64,000 nucleotides of DNA from Promethearchaeota archaeon (GCA_019057795.1 JAHLWS010000053.1:1-64000), one strand, 5' to 3'; positions 36,031 to 45,303 are shown, counted from the first letter of the stretch. Translations and numbers: made by a program. Notes: generated by a model from the sequence alone, not told the origin.

Positions 36031-39000
36031 TTAATTTTCTTCTACATTTGTGGGCACATCTGGAAGTTCAAGTAGCCTCTTGGCTTCTTCTTCCAAATCT
36101 ACGCTAAAGATATCGGTTATTCCACTTTGTTGCATGGAAACGCCATAAATTCGATCAGCATTTACAATATTTTCCTCTCTATGACTGATTACCATAAATT
36201 GTGCTTGTCTCGCAAATTCCTTTATAACTACACTGACTCTGTGCACATTTGGACCGTCTAAAGCGGCATCAATCTCATCCATGATGTAAAATGGAGCAGG
36301 ATAAAATTCTTGGACGGCAAATATAAAAGATAACGCAACCAAAGTTTTTTCGCCCCCACTAAGGATCTCCAAACTAGAGATACGTTTTCCACGAGGTCGA
36401 GCTTCAATACTAACCCCTCCCTCAAACGGTTTATCGGGGCGATCAAGAATCATTTTAGCAGATCCCCCGGGCGAAAGCTTCTGGAAAATGCGCGAAAACT
36501 CTCGGTTTATCTCGTGATATGATTTCATGAAGGTTCTAGTTTTTTCCAAATCAATCTTATCAATTGCGTCAAGTATAGATTTCCTTTCGCGTTGAATCGT
36601 CTGTCTCCTCATATCAATTTCGTTGAATCGCTCTTTTACAGTATCGTATTGTGTAATTGCCTTTAAATTAACGGGTTCTAGAGCTTTTTTCTTGTTATTG
36701 GCAGTAGAAATATCCGATTGCAGACCAGATTCAGATAAATCGTCAGTAACTGGGGGTAATGAGCCATAGTCTTTAGAGCGTTGATACAGCGTTTCAATTT
36801 GATCCGTGGTGATAATTTTTTTAGATTCGTAATTATTCAATTTAGAACGTTCCATAGAGTGGTCTGATTTAAGTTCATTCAATTGATTCTGATAATTTTT
36901 TTGTTTTTTCCAAGATATATCCTTTCCTTGAATTTCTTTGTTTATCTCTTCTTGCTTGAGGCTCCTTTTATCGTTTTCTTGGTTTAGATCGTTTTTAACC
37001 TTTTCAATATCTTTTAATATGGAATCAACTTGTTTTTCGGCATCTTTGATATCTTCGTGCAAGGATATAATTTTTTGTTCTCTTTCCTTATTTTTGTTTA
37101 ATTCGTTTAATTTAGCTTGGGATTTGTGAAGATCTTTGTTTAATTTATTTAATTTTTTCTGAGCTCTCTTCTGGGCGTCTAACTCTTTGTTTTTATCCTC
37201 ATGCATTGAATTTATTATTTGTTGTACCTCGTCAACTTTCTTTTGTACTCCGTCTACCTGAGAGTTAAGTCCTTCTGTCTCTTGATTACAACTTGTAATG
37301 CTTTTGCTTGCTTCAACATTTTCCTTAGATAAATCTTCAATTGAATTTATAATCATCATTACATTTTCAAGGCCCCTTAACTTATCCATGGTTGTTTCTA
37401 AATTCTTGTTCTGTTCATCAATTTGTGTTCTTAACTTTTCAGTACTTTCCCAAAAGTTGTCTTTTTCAGAAAGACGGGCTTCTATTTTTGAAATTATTGC
37501 GTCTTGCTCTAGCTTAAGATTCTTTATATTTTCTTCAGTATTGATTATAACATTTTTCTTCTCTTCTATATTACTATTTAATTCTTTTATATTACTTTCA
37601 ATTTCAATAATATCGTCGTAAAACGATTGGATACCTTGTAATTCTTGTAGCTTCTTTTGCAGCCCATCTAATTCTATTTGTTTGCCTTCAATATTTTTTT
37701 TAATTGTCGAAATATCGTCCCAATAAATGTTTTTTAACTGCTTTAAATTTTTAATCTCAGCCTCAAAGTTTTCTTTTTGCTTCTCTTCTACCACCAAGTT
37801 CCTCTGCTCAAGTTCATTTTCAGATTTCTTAATTTTTTCATTAATTTCGCTAATTCTTTTATTAATATCTTCTAGTCTTTTATTACAAGCAGAAAGATCT
37901 ACTGAATCGTGGTTATTTTGAGTGCTAATCACGCTTAATTTTTTGTCAATAGCATTAAAGTCGTTATTTTGAATATTAATATTTTCAGTGATTTCTTCGA
38001 GTTGTTTATATAAATCTTGGCTTTTCGACATAGTTAACTTTCTTAACGAAAGATATACATTTTCAAGGATCTCCATTAAATCTTGTACAAAGCTATCAAA
38101 GGTTGAGGTAGATTCTTGTATCTCCACATCTGCTGATTCTTTTACTTTATCTATTAATTGGTCTATGGTAGAATCAATGTTATCAGTAAAGAGTGCTAAA
38201 GTTTGAAGGATAGATTTAAGAGTTTCAGACATTTCAGAAGCATCAGATCTTTCTTCAACTTCAGAGCTAACTCCTTCAATAGTTTTCATAATATCAATTA
38301 TATCTAAAACAAATTGTTTAAAATTCGTTCCACTGGTTTCGATAGCTTCTGCGTTTGATTGTTGAATGTTGCCCTTTATTGATTCAACGGATATATTGAT
38401 GTTTTGAGTTAACATATTTAAAATCTGAAGGATTCCTGTAATATCTTCTGTGTTTCTTTCGTATTCTTCTTCTGTACTTTCAATCTTCAACAATAAATTA
38501 TCTTTTTCGGTTGAAAGTTCCCCCATGCGTCTTTGAATATTTTCTTTTTTCTTATTCAAATTTTGTGATTCTTTGTCTGTTTTAGTAAGGTTACCGCTTA
38601 AAGTAGACGATTTTAAATCCAATTCACGCTTTTCGCGTTCAAGATTTGTAAGTTCTTTTTTAATTAATTTTAATCTAGTATTGATATTTTCAATCCTAGA
38701 TTTGTTATCATAGATTTCATTTACGATAGAATCTTGTTTCATTAACAATAATTCTAAATTTTGTTCATTTTTTCTATAAGTAGAATCTTCTTCTTTTGCT
38801 TGTCTTCTAAACTCGTTAATATCTTTTAGTAAAGTATCTCTTTTTTTCAGCAATTCTTTTAAAACTTCTTCTGTATCTTTTCCTTTACTAAGGTTTTTAA
38901 TTTTATTTTCAGTAGCTACTTTTCTCAATTTTAATTTCTCAATACGGTCACTATTCATTTTAATTTCTGTATTTAATGAGGATAGCATAGAGTTGAAATC

Positions 39001-40488
39001 GGCTATTTTCGAATTTAATTGGCTCTTTTCATCTCGTAATTCATTTATACCTTTTTCTAATTCTTTCTGGTTATCATTTTCCTTAGAAATTTTTACATTT
39101 AAGTTAGCTACTTCTTTTCTTATAATTTCTGCTTCCTTTTTTGTGCTTTTTATCGCTTCCTCTACACTCTCAGAATCTCCCTTCAATTTATTAAGCTCTG
39201 CTTCTAACTTTATTTTCTTCTCTTCATTTTTTTTAATGTTTTCTTTTAGAAACTTTAATTTGGCTTTATTTGAGGAAATGCTCTGCTTGATCGTTGAAAT
39301 TTCTCGATTAAGTGTCGATTTTGTGTTGTTATTATTTTGGATTTTAGTCTCAATTTCTGCTTGATTTTGTTGTTTACTCTCGATTTCGCCTTTAGTCTCT
39401 TCAATCAAGTTATCTGTTTCCATTATTACCTTTGATTCTGACTCTATTAAAGAATCGTAAGTCTGACCCTCTTCAAGTTCCATTTGTAAATTTTCTAAGG
39501 TTTTTATCTCTTGAGTTAGTTTTTCTATTGATTTTTTAAAATTTTTTAAAGAAGTTTGATTCGAAGATTGTTGGGTTTTTAATAGAGTAATATTTTCGGT
39601 AATGACTTCTCTTTCTTTTTCTTTCTCAGATATTGTTTTTTGTATGTTTTCCATAACTAAGGTTTCTTGTTGTAGCAACTCTTCTTGTCTTGTTAATTTT
39701 TCCTGCAATTCTTCAATAATATAATTAGATTCCTCTATTTTAACCTCCAATTCTTCCTCTTCTTTCCTCAATTTTGAAATCTTTAAAGCGATCAATTGAG
39801 CATTGTAATATGAAACCTTTTCATCTAGTTCCTTCCAAGCTAAAGCATCGTTTTTTTCTTTTTCAACTTTTTTAAGTTGAGAAGACACTTCTTTAAAAAT
39901 TGCTTCAAATTGCCCTAGATCACGCTCGGCTTTTTCTAACTCTTTCATCGTTGCGTCCTTCATTTCGTCGTACTTCTGAAGGCCAATTAGATTTTCAATG
40001 AATAATCTGCGACCCACTTCGTTCATATGAGTCAATTCCACGATTTTTCCTTGCAAAACAAATTGGTTGCTGCCATCAGGATCTACATTAGCTACAGCTA
40101 AAGCGTTAAGAATTTGTTGACGGGTAGCTTTTTTCTCATTCATTTTATAGCCGCCACCACCTCCTCTTTGTATAGTTCGACTAATTTCAAAAGTATCAGT
40201 TCCGCCTGGAAATATTTTTTCGGAATTATCAAAATATAGAGACACTGTGGCTCTATTTGAAGGGTTTTTACCTCGAGAGCCAGCAAAAATTAAATCTTCA
40301 AGACTTTTGGCTCTCATAGTTTTCTTGCTTAATCTACCTAAAGCAAAAGTTAATGCGTCAATAATATTGGATTTGCCGGCCCCATTAGGCCCTACGATGC
40401 ATGTAAACCCTGAAGAGAGCCTTATAGTTACCGTACGATCTCCGAAGGATTTAAATCCTGTCATCGAAATTTTTTTAATATAGGTCAA
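36031..40488 (-). CDS. smc: SMC chromosome-partition ATPase with an atypical, hinge-less centre
   Basis: The 1,485-residue protein has SMC heads at both ends: Walker A GPNGAGKSN (about residues 32-40), the signature LSGGEKTLVALSF and Walker B FYIMDEIDAALD near the C-terminus. Between them are two coiled-coil arms of about 500 residues each, longer than the usual 300-350. At the midpoint, where a glycine-rich hinge is expected, I find no hinge signature and no Rad50 CxxC hook. Instead two similar helical modules (about 686-745 and 757-818) occur in tandem: ILQILNMLTQNI...FKQFVLDIIDIM and ILQTLALFTDNI...FDSFVQDLMEIL. It is first in the operon with scpA and scpB. Confidence 0.93.
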   Translation of the reverse strand: MTYIKKISMTGFKSFGDRTVTIRLSSGFTCIVGPNGAGKSNIIDALTFALGRLSKKTMRAKSLEDLIFAGSRGKNPSNRATVSLYFDNSEKIFPGGTDTFEISRTIQRGGGGGYKMNEKKATRQQILNALAVANVDPDGSNQFVLQGKIVELTHMNEVGRRLFIENLIGLQKYDEMKDATMKELEKAERDLGQFEAIFKEVSSQLKKVEKEKNDALAWKELDEKVSYYNAQLIALKISKLRKEEEELEVKIEESNYIIEELQEKLTRQEELLQQETLVMENIQKTISEKEKEREVITENITLLKTQQSSNQTSLKNFKKSIEKLTQEIKTLENLQMELEEGQTYDSLIESESKVIMETDNLIEETKGEIESKQQNQAEIETKIQNNNNTKSTLNREISTIKQSISSNKAKLKFLKENIKKNEEKKIKLEAELNKLKGDSESVEEAIKSTKKEAEIIRKEVANLNVKISKENDNQKELEKGINELRDEKSQLNSKIADFNSMLSSLNTEIKMNSDRIEKLKLRKVATENKIKNLSKGKDTEEVLKELLKKRDTLLKDINEFRRQAKEEDSTYRKNEQNLELLLMKQDSIVNEIYDNKSRIENINTRLKLIKKELTNLEREKRELDLKSSTLSGNLTKTDKESQNLNKKKENIQRRMGELSTEKDNLLLKIESTEEEYERNTEDITGILQILNMLTQNINISVESIKGNIQQSNAEAIETSGTNFKQFVLDIIDIMKTIEGVSSEVEERSDASEMSETLKSILQTLALFTDNIDSTIDQLIDKVKESADVEIQESTSTFDSFVQDLMEILENVYLSLRKLTMSKSQDLYKQLEEITENINIQNNDFNAIDKKLSVISTQNNHDSVDLSACNKRLEDINKRISEINEKIKKSENELEQRNLVVEEKQKENFEAEIKNLKQLKNIYWDDISTIKKNIEGKQIELDGLQKKLQELQGIQSFYDDIIEIESNIKELNSNIEEKKNVIINTEENIKNLKLEQDAIISKIEARLSEKDNFWESTEKLRTQIDEQNKNLETTMDKLRGLENVMMIINSIEDLSKENVEASKSITSCNQETEGLNSQVDGVQKKVDEVQQIINSMHEDKNKELDAQKRAQKKLNKLNKDLHKSQAKLNELNKNKEREQKIISLHEDIKDAEKQVDSILKDIEKVKNDLNQENDKRSLKQEEINKEIQGKDISWKKQKNYQNQLNELKSDHSMERSKLNNYESKKIITTDQIETLYQRSKDYGSLPPVTDDLSESGLQSDISTANNKKKALEPVNLKAITQYDTVKERFNEIDMRRQTIQRERKSILDAIDKIDLEKTRTFMKSYHEINREFSRIFQKLSPGGSAKMILDRPDKPFEGGVSIEARPRGKRISSLEILSGGEKTLVALSFIFAVQEFYPAPFYIMDEIDAALDGPNVHRVSVVIKEFARQAQFMVISHREENIVNADRIYGVSMQQSGITDIFSVDLEEEAKRLLELPDVPTNVEEN

Positions 40489-40657
40489 ATTAAAATTTCC
40501 ATTTCTTTATATTTTATTTTAAAATTAAAGAATACATTCATGTATTTATATACTAATACTTAGCATTTAAAAAATAAGGTTATGGTTTTTTATTTTGCTA
40601 CATTTTTGAAAAATCTAAAGTTATGAGCATAATTGATATTTTAAAAAAATGTATTTA

Positions 40658-41851
40658 TTAAAAATTTTGTTTATTAAAAATTGCGTCTAAAATGCTTTTT
40701 AATTGCTGTGGATTTATCACCATGAAATAAAAATTGTAGTTTAAGATGTTGTCGTTAAATTTTCTATAATCGTTAAAGTTATTTTTTTTAGAGGCGTTTA
40801 AAATTCCAATGTTTCTAAGAGTCGTAATCAAATTTTTAAATTCTTCCATATCTTTTTCGTAATCAATTGATTCACACGAAACAAAGTAAAGATCTTTTAG
40901 TTCCTTTATAGTTATGTAAAGGTTTGAGTTTTTTAAGAAATGATTCGATAAATTGTCTAAAAAGATTATTGTTAGTAATTCTGCTTCAGAAATATAAGAA
41001 AGCATGCTAAACTCGTCTGTAACTTGAAGCGAATCGAACTGATTTCTAAGGATTTCAGAGATTTCTAGATTGTTTAAACTAACTTGCTGATTTAATACGG
41101 GATAAAGCTCCCGTAGTATTTCGATCCCTTTTCCTGGAACTGGCACATAATGCTCGAAAATTAAATCTGTTATAAATTCTACTAATTCTTTGTCAATTTC
41201 ACGCAAAAAAGTTAAGGAGACTCTTTGTTTTAGAATGTCGAAAAGTTCCTTATATGAAAAATAATTTAATTTTTTCTTTAAGTCAAATTCACTTAAAAGA
41301 TCTAATGTTGAGGGTTTTAAAGCCTGATTTACGGTAGCTAGAACGTTCACGCTCGTATCTTTACCGTATTGTAATAACTTTTTGAAGATTTCTGGCTCCA
41401 AATGCTCGATATTGTTAAAAATGAATATAAGGTTGTGATCAACTTTTCTACATGTTAGTTTAAATAGATTCCATAAATTTGATATATTCGAACTTATAAT
41501 GCTTTTAAAATTAAAATTAGTATTTTGATTTTGACCAATTTTAGTTAGTAAAGAAATAATAATTTCCTCTAGATTTTTTTCCCTACAATCAACTTGGATG
41601 TTTAAAAATTCGGTGTTCAAGTTCGATAAATCTCTAATAACTTTATTTATAATAACTTGCTTTCCAATTCCTTGAATTCCTTGATATAAGATAGATAAAC
41701 TAAAATCATCTGAAAATGAATCTTTTAGAATGGAAAATAGAGATTTTTCTTCTCTATTGCGATACAATATTTTGGGTGGGACATAATGTGTGTCAAATAA
41801 AGCTCGAGGACCTACATAACTACTATTATTAATCCTTGGTGTTGATATCAT
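40658..41851 (-). CDS. Orc1/Cdc6-like AAA protein with degenerate nucleotide-binding motifs
   Basis: The 397-residue protein resembles archaeal Orc1/Cdc6 initiators. The N-terminus has HYVPPKILYRNREEKSL (compare 'YxPxxLxxRxxE'), the P-loop region is LYQGIQGIGKQ, the Walker B position is FIFNNIEHL and sensor 1 is VLATVNQ. The C-terminal 130 residues could be a winged helix. However, the Walker A Ser/Thr is Gln and the Walker B acidic pair is Asn-Asn, so ATP hydrolysis and perhaps binding are doubtful. It may be a regulatory or DNA-binding paralogue. It sits upstream of smc on the same strand with a 169-base gap. Confidence 0.7.
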   Translation of the reverse strand: MISTPRINNSSYVGPRALFDTHYVPPKILYRNREEKSLFSILKDSFSDDFSLSILYQGIQGIGKQVIINKVIRDLSNLNTEFLNIQVDCREKNLEEIIISLLTKIGQNQNTNFNFKSIISSNISNLWNLFKLTCRKVDHNLIFIFNNIEHLEPEIFKKLLQYGKDTSVNVLATVNQALKPSTLDLLSEFDLKKKLNYFSYKELFDILKQRVSLTFLREIDKELVEFITDLIFEHYVPVPGKGIEILRELYPVLNQQVSLNNLEISEILRNQFDSLQVTDEFSMLSYISEAELLTIIFLDNLSNHFLKNSNLYITIKELKDLYFVSCESIDYEKDMEEFKNLITTLRNIGILNASKKNNFNDYRKFNDNILNYNFYFMVINPQQLKSILDAIFNKQNF

Positions 41852-42019
41852 TTTTATTTTTATTTTTTATTTTTTATTATTATTTTAAATTTTTATATAT
41901 AAACCCCTCGGGGGGATAGGTCATTGGAACTAAAAGATTTTCAAAAATTAAAACGTAAAACCAGTTATCCATTTAGAAAAAAATTAGAATTTAATTTTAA
42001 AAATTTGATGCTTAATTTC
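41852..42019. other. AT-rich intergenic region with an isolated GC palindrome
   Basis: The first 50 bases consist of repeated TTTTTA/TTATTA units. CCCCTCGGGG (41904-41913) follows, extended to six Gs, and then ATAGGTCATTGGAAC. A G-run next to a TTCCAnTG-like element (reverse strand) loosely recalls archaeal origin recognition boxes, and the adjacent gene is Orc1/Cdc6-like. Only one such site is visible, so an origin is unproven. It could equally be a terminator or operator. Confidence 0.25.
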
Positions 42020-42835
42020 TTACATTATTATTTTTCTTACTTTTAATGAGTTCTTATCAATAATCTCCTTAAATCGCAATTTTCTAAGCTTTTTTGGAAA
42101 GTCTAAATTAATCTCGTCGTATACAAATCCACTGGAATCAATAGGACCTTCAACTACTCTTAACTTAGATGGCGAAATATAATCTTTCACAAACGAAATT
42201 ATTTTACTTTGTCCAGGAAATTTTCTTTTTAATAAACTTCCATAAGTATTACAAGCTACTACAGGAATTCGATTTTCAAGCGCGCGTGCTTTTAAATATA
42301 TTTCCCAGTTTTGGATTCCCTCCGCTCTGATTTGTGTAGGGGAGAATAAAACCTCAGCTCCATTTTCAGCAGCCACCCTGGGTGTTTCAAAGAAAGCCAT
42401 GTCAAAACAAATTAAAATTGCAAAATAAATTTTATTAAAGGGAAATAACACTAACTCTTTTCCAGGCTCAAAATTTTGTCTTTCGTAAGAGTATAAATGG
42501 ATTTTATCTTGTCTACCAATCTCTTCTCCGTCTTTATCAAAATAATAACTAGTAATTCTCGGTTTGATAGAATTTTTCCTTCTTTCCCAAATAGCTCCTG
42601 AGATTATACTTATACCGTACTCTTTTGCTAGATTTTTAATAAAGTTGTAATTATTTCCTCTTTCTTTTTGTAGGTTTAGTTCTTTTCCGTTTGTTAAATT
42701 GACCCACCTTTCTGGTAGGCATACGATGTCGCAGTTGTCAAATTCTTTAATTAATTTTTTTAATATTTCTTCTACTTCAAAATAGCATTTATCTCTTTCT
42801 TGGAAAACTTCTGGTTGAATACACGCAATCCGCAT
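42020..42835 (-). CDS. Carbon-nitrogen hydrolase (nitrilase superfamily)
   Basis: The 271-residue enzyme has the nitrilase Glu-Lys-Cys triad in its expected contexts: Glu in CLPERWVN (about residue 42), Lys in GRQDKIHLYSYE (about 108) and Cys in ILICFDMAFFETPR (about 142). These enzymes hydrolyse amides or nitriles such as N-carbamoyl compounds or omega-amides. The particular substrate is not clear. Translation probably couples to the HAD hydrolase gene upstream, because only two bases separate that stop from this ATG. Length is normal for the family. Confidence 0.88.
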   Translation of the reverse strand: MRIACIQPEVFQERDKCYFEVEEILKKLIKEFDNCDIVCLPERWVNLTNGKELNLQKERGNNYNFIKNLAKEYGISIISGAIWERRKNSIKPRITSYYFDKDGEEIGRQDKIHLYSYERQNFEPGKELVLFPFNKIYFAILICFDMAFFETPRVAAENGAEVLFSPTQIRAEGIQNWEIYLKARALENRIPVVACNTYGSLLKRKFPGQSKIISFVKDYISPSKLRVVEGPIDSSGFVYDEINLDFPKKLRKLRFKEIIDKNSLKVRKIIM

Positions 42836-42837
42836 AG

Positions 42838-43593
42838 TTAAACTTTACCAATATAAAATTTTTTATTTATATCAATAATTATATCAAAGAGTTCATCCAA
42901 CTTAGAGATTTCATAATCGGGTTTATATTCTTTTGGAATCTTTTCACCTGTTATATTGGTATCGTATTTACCACCACGATGTATGTATACACTATGAATG
43001 TCGTTTAGTTTAGCCGGCACTATATCTTTATATATATTATCTCCAATGTAAATTGTCTCGTGTCCTTTTACATTGAATTTTTTTAGGCAGTACGAGAAAA
43101 GTTTTGGGTTTGGCTTTCTAATCCCGATTTCATCTGATATAACGACTAAATCAATTAATTCGTCAATATCAAGCCTCAATATCTTTTCGTATTGCTTAAT
43201 AGGGATCCCATCCGTTATAATGGCTGTTTTAATAGAATTCTCTTTAAGTTTCTCTAAGCAACTTATTACATCGTCGTATAACTTTATATGCTTAATTTTT
43301 TGAGCGTGATAAGCCATTACAGCAGCGGCAATATATCTAACCTGGTCAATGAATGAAATAGAAAACTTTTCAAGCTCGTTTAATCTTCTAATAAAATAAT
43401 TATAATGTTTCGGAGAATTACTTCCGTATTCTTTAACGATTTCATCGATCAATATGAGGGCTTTTTGGCGATCAATTTTTAACCCGAAGTTTATCATCGC
43501 ATCTATACCCTCAATTCTTGCTCGTTGAGAAAGCATCGTGGAATCAAAAAGGCAGTCATCCAAATCAAATCCTACTAGTTTTATAGGACACAT
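42838..43593 (-). CDS. HAD superfamily hydrolase
   Basis: The 251-residue protein is a haloacid dehalogenase-type phosphatase. Motif I is VGFDLDDCLFDST (Asp nucleophile about residue 9), motif II is AIITDGIP (about 128), motif III is RKPNPKLF (about 160) and motif IV is IYIGDNIYKDI (about 177). The helical cap between motifs I and II places it in the C1-capped group with phosphoglycolate phosphatase and 5'-nucleotidases. Its partner in the operon is a nitrilase-family enzyme, so both may salvage or repair a small metabolite; this is inference. Confidence 0.88.
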   Translation of the reverse strand: MCPIKLVGFDLDDCLFDSTMLSQRARIEGIDAMINFGLKIDRQKALILIDEIVKEYGSNSPKHYNYFIRRLNELEKFSISFIDQVRYIAAAVMAYHAQKIKHIKLYDDVISCLEKLKENSIKTAIITDGIPIKQYEKILRLDIDELIDLVVISDEIGIRKPNPKLFSYCLKKFNVKGHETIYIGDNIYKDIVPAKLNDIHSVYIHRGGKYDTNITGEKIPKEYKPDYEISKLDELFDIIIDINKKFYIGKV

Positions 43594-43799
43594 AATCTTT
43601 TTCGGTTTAACCTTTTAGTTTTATTTTATTGAAATATTAATACAATATATTTTACACTACAGTAATAGATGACTATGTAAGATAAATTTATTTATCCTTA
43701 CGAATATATAATTTTTAATATTAATTTATTCTAGGTAATACTATAAATATATTAGCCATAAAGATATTGAAAATATAACACTTAATGGAGTTTAATTAA

Positions 43800-44960
43800 T
43801 TGAAACCCGTCGTTGCATTATCTTATTTCCATCGAAAAATCGGTCCACTAGTTTTTTATTCCTATCCAGATAGTATGCTAGACGAGCAGCTTTCAATCAG
43901 AATCGCAAATATAATGGATCAAACAGTCAGTGAAGGGTTCTTCACCCACTCGTTCGAGAAAAATAACTCAAACAATTATTACTTCGAGATTTCTTCAGAC
44001 TGGGCACGGGGTAATAGAGATATGTTAATGGTTTCGATTATCTTCGATGAACAGACTACTCCAGAAATTGAACAAATTGTGCACAAATTATGCTTAGAAT
44101 TTTCAGAAAAGCTTTTAAAAACTGAAGAGATTTTTTCAGCATTTTACATCTCCGACATTAATAACTTTGAAGAAGAAGATAAAGAGGTTATCTACAAATA
44201 CAATGCGTTGGTTAAACTATGGGTTCAAGAATTATACTGGAATGTACTTGAAGATACAAGGGAAAAAAGCGAAGAAGAAAAGATTGCAACGCTATTGAAC
44301 AAAAAACACATGTTCTTGACACTAAAAAGGTTATCCAATGGTCCAACTACGCTAGAAGGATTAAGAGAATGGTACAACCATGCCTTTCCAGAATTAGATT
44401 TTAAAAAATTAATGGATACGCTTGTTAGAAAACAGTTTATTTTCATAAATCAGATTGGAATTGTAGAAAAGTATGTGTTACTACTAAAAGAAGTTAATGC
44501 CGAAAGAATCCCTCCCGATAGCGTCATAGAATACATCGACGAAAGTCCCGAACTAATTGAACCCGAATTAATAGAGTTATTACTTCCGAAAGTCCAAGAA
44601 TATTTTAGTATTTATGAGAACAAAAGTAAGAAAGAATTAGAAGAAGATACCTTTACATTATTTCAAATTGTGTCTGACCCTAAAAAATATAACGTGCTTT
44701 CAGAATTAAGGCACGGGCTAATAGCTAGCGATAAGCTACCAAAATTAGTCTCCAAGACGACTTTAGACCATTTAAATACTTCGTTAAAGTTTCTAAAAAA
44801 ACACGATATTATCGAAGAATTAAAGTTTAAAAACGAGAGTTACATCTTTTTAAAATCAAATATCCAAATAACTACTGCTTTCCCCGGATATTTAAGAAAA
44901 TCTTTGTCGAAAGAATCTAAACCCATCATAGCAAAAAAGCAAAAACCAAAAGGAAAATAA
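43800..44960 (+). CDS. Longin-like domain protein with winged-helix domains
   Basis: The 386-residue protein begins with ALSYFHRKIGPLVFYSYPD, which resembles the first strands of longin domains of the Nprl2/FLCN type ('FxxFxxxxGPxxxYxxP'). The longin-like part covers about residues 1-120. Two probable winged helices follow, around 165-230 (LKRLSNGPTTLEGLREW) and 285-370 (LSELRHGLIASDKLP). The order longin then wHTH recalls the Nprl2/Nprl3 subunits of the eukaryotic GATOR1 complex. The start is TTG at 43800 with GGAG nine bases before it. A small wHTH gene follows after one base. The assignment rests on pattern recognition only. Confidence 0.5.
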   Translation: MKPVVALSYFHRKIGPLVFYSYPDSMLDEQLSIRIANIMDQTVSEGFFTHSFEKNNSNNYYFEISSDWARGNRDMLMVSIIFDEQTTPEIEQIVHKLCLEFSEKLLKTEEIFSAFYISDINNFEEEDKEVIYKYNALVKLWVQELYWNVLEDTREKSEEEKIATLLNKKHMFLTLKRLSNGPTTLEGLREWYNHAFPELDFKKLMDTLVRKQFIFINQIGIVEKYVLLLKEVNAERIPPDSVIEYIDESPELIEPELIELLLPKVQEYFSIYENKSKKELEEDTFTLFQIVSDPKKYNVLSELRHGLIASDKLPKLVSKTTLDHLNTSLKFLKKHDIIEELKFKNESYIFLKSNIQITTAFPGYLRKSLSKESKPIIAKKQKPKGK

Positions 44961-44961
44961 T

Positions 44962-45216
44962 ATGAGTAAAGTCGACGATTCTCTCAAAGATATAAAGTAT
45001 TTACTAGGGAATATGGGTATGGACATCTTTTTTGCCATCGATAATGGAGCAAAAGATTATGAGACTATAAAAATCTTCTCTGGACTTCCAATGGCTTGCG
45101 TTAAGGGACGATTACCAGTTCTCCTCGACCTCCTACTCGTTGTAAAAAACGATGATGGCTACTTTTTAACTAATAAAGGATTAAATTTTAAAGCTCAGAT
45201 CGAAAATAACCATTAA
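44962..45216 (+). CDS. Small winged-helix-like protein
   Basis: The 84-residue product has predicted helices followed by a short beta wing (LLLVVKNDDGYFLTNKGLNF), as in archaeal ArsR/MarR-like wHTH proteins. The stretch DYETIKIFSGLPMACVKGRL could be the helix-turn-helix. It begins one base after the longin/wHTH gene and is surely co-transcribed with it. It may regulate that operon or be a partner subunit; neither can be decided. The ATG start is unambiguous. Confidence 0.6.
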   Translation: MSKVDDSLKDIKYLLGNMGMDIFFAIDNGAKDYETIKIFSGLPMACVKGRLPVLLDLLLVVKNDDGYFLTNKGLNFKAQIENNH

Positions 45217-45222
45217 TTAAGA

Positions 45223-45303
45223 TTTAAATTTCAGATTGGGGCGACAACGTCATCGCTAGAGCTTAGCTCTTATCTATTGTCATAAGTTCATCATTAATCT
45301 AAA
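45223..45303 (-). ncRNA. Candidate C/D-box small guide RNA overlapping the end of the DUF2095-like gene
   Basis: On the minus strand, box C ATGATGA (45294-45288) and box D CTGA (45234-45231) are bracketed by an 8-bp terminal stem, TTTAGATT (45303-45296) with AATTTAAA (45230-45223), containing one G-U pair. This is the expected kink-turn layout. A C'-like CGATGA lies at 45255-45250, leaving a 15-base guide ending TGTCGCCCCAAT before box D. The D' box is unclear (perhaps CTAA). An internal AGAGC-TTA-GCTCT hairpin also exists. Box C overlaps the stop codon of the upstream gene. Confidence 0.45.

Noticed and set aside
36031..40488. The smc product as a Rad50-like protein
   Set aside because: No CxxC zinc hook is present, the head sequences are SMC-like, and it is in an operon with scpA and scpB.
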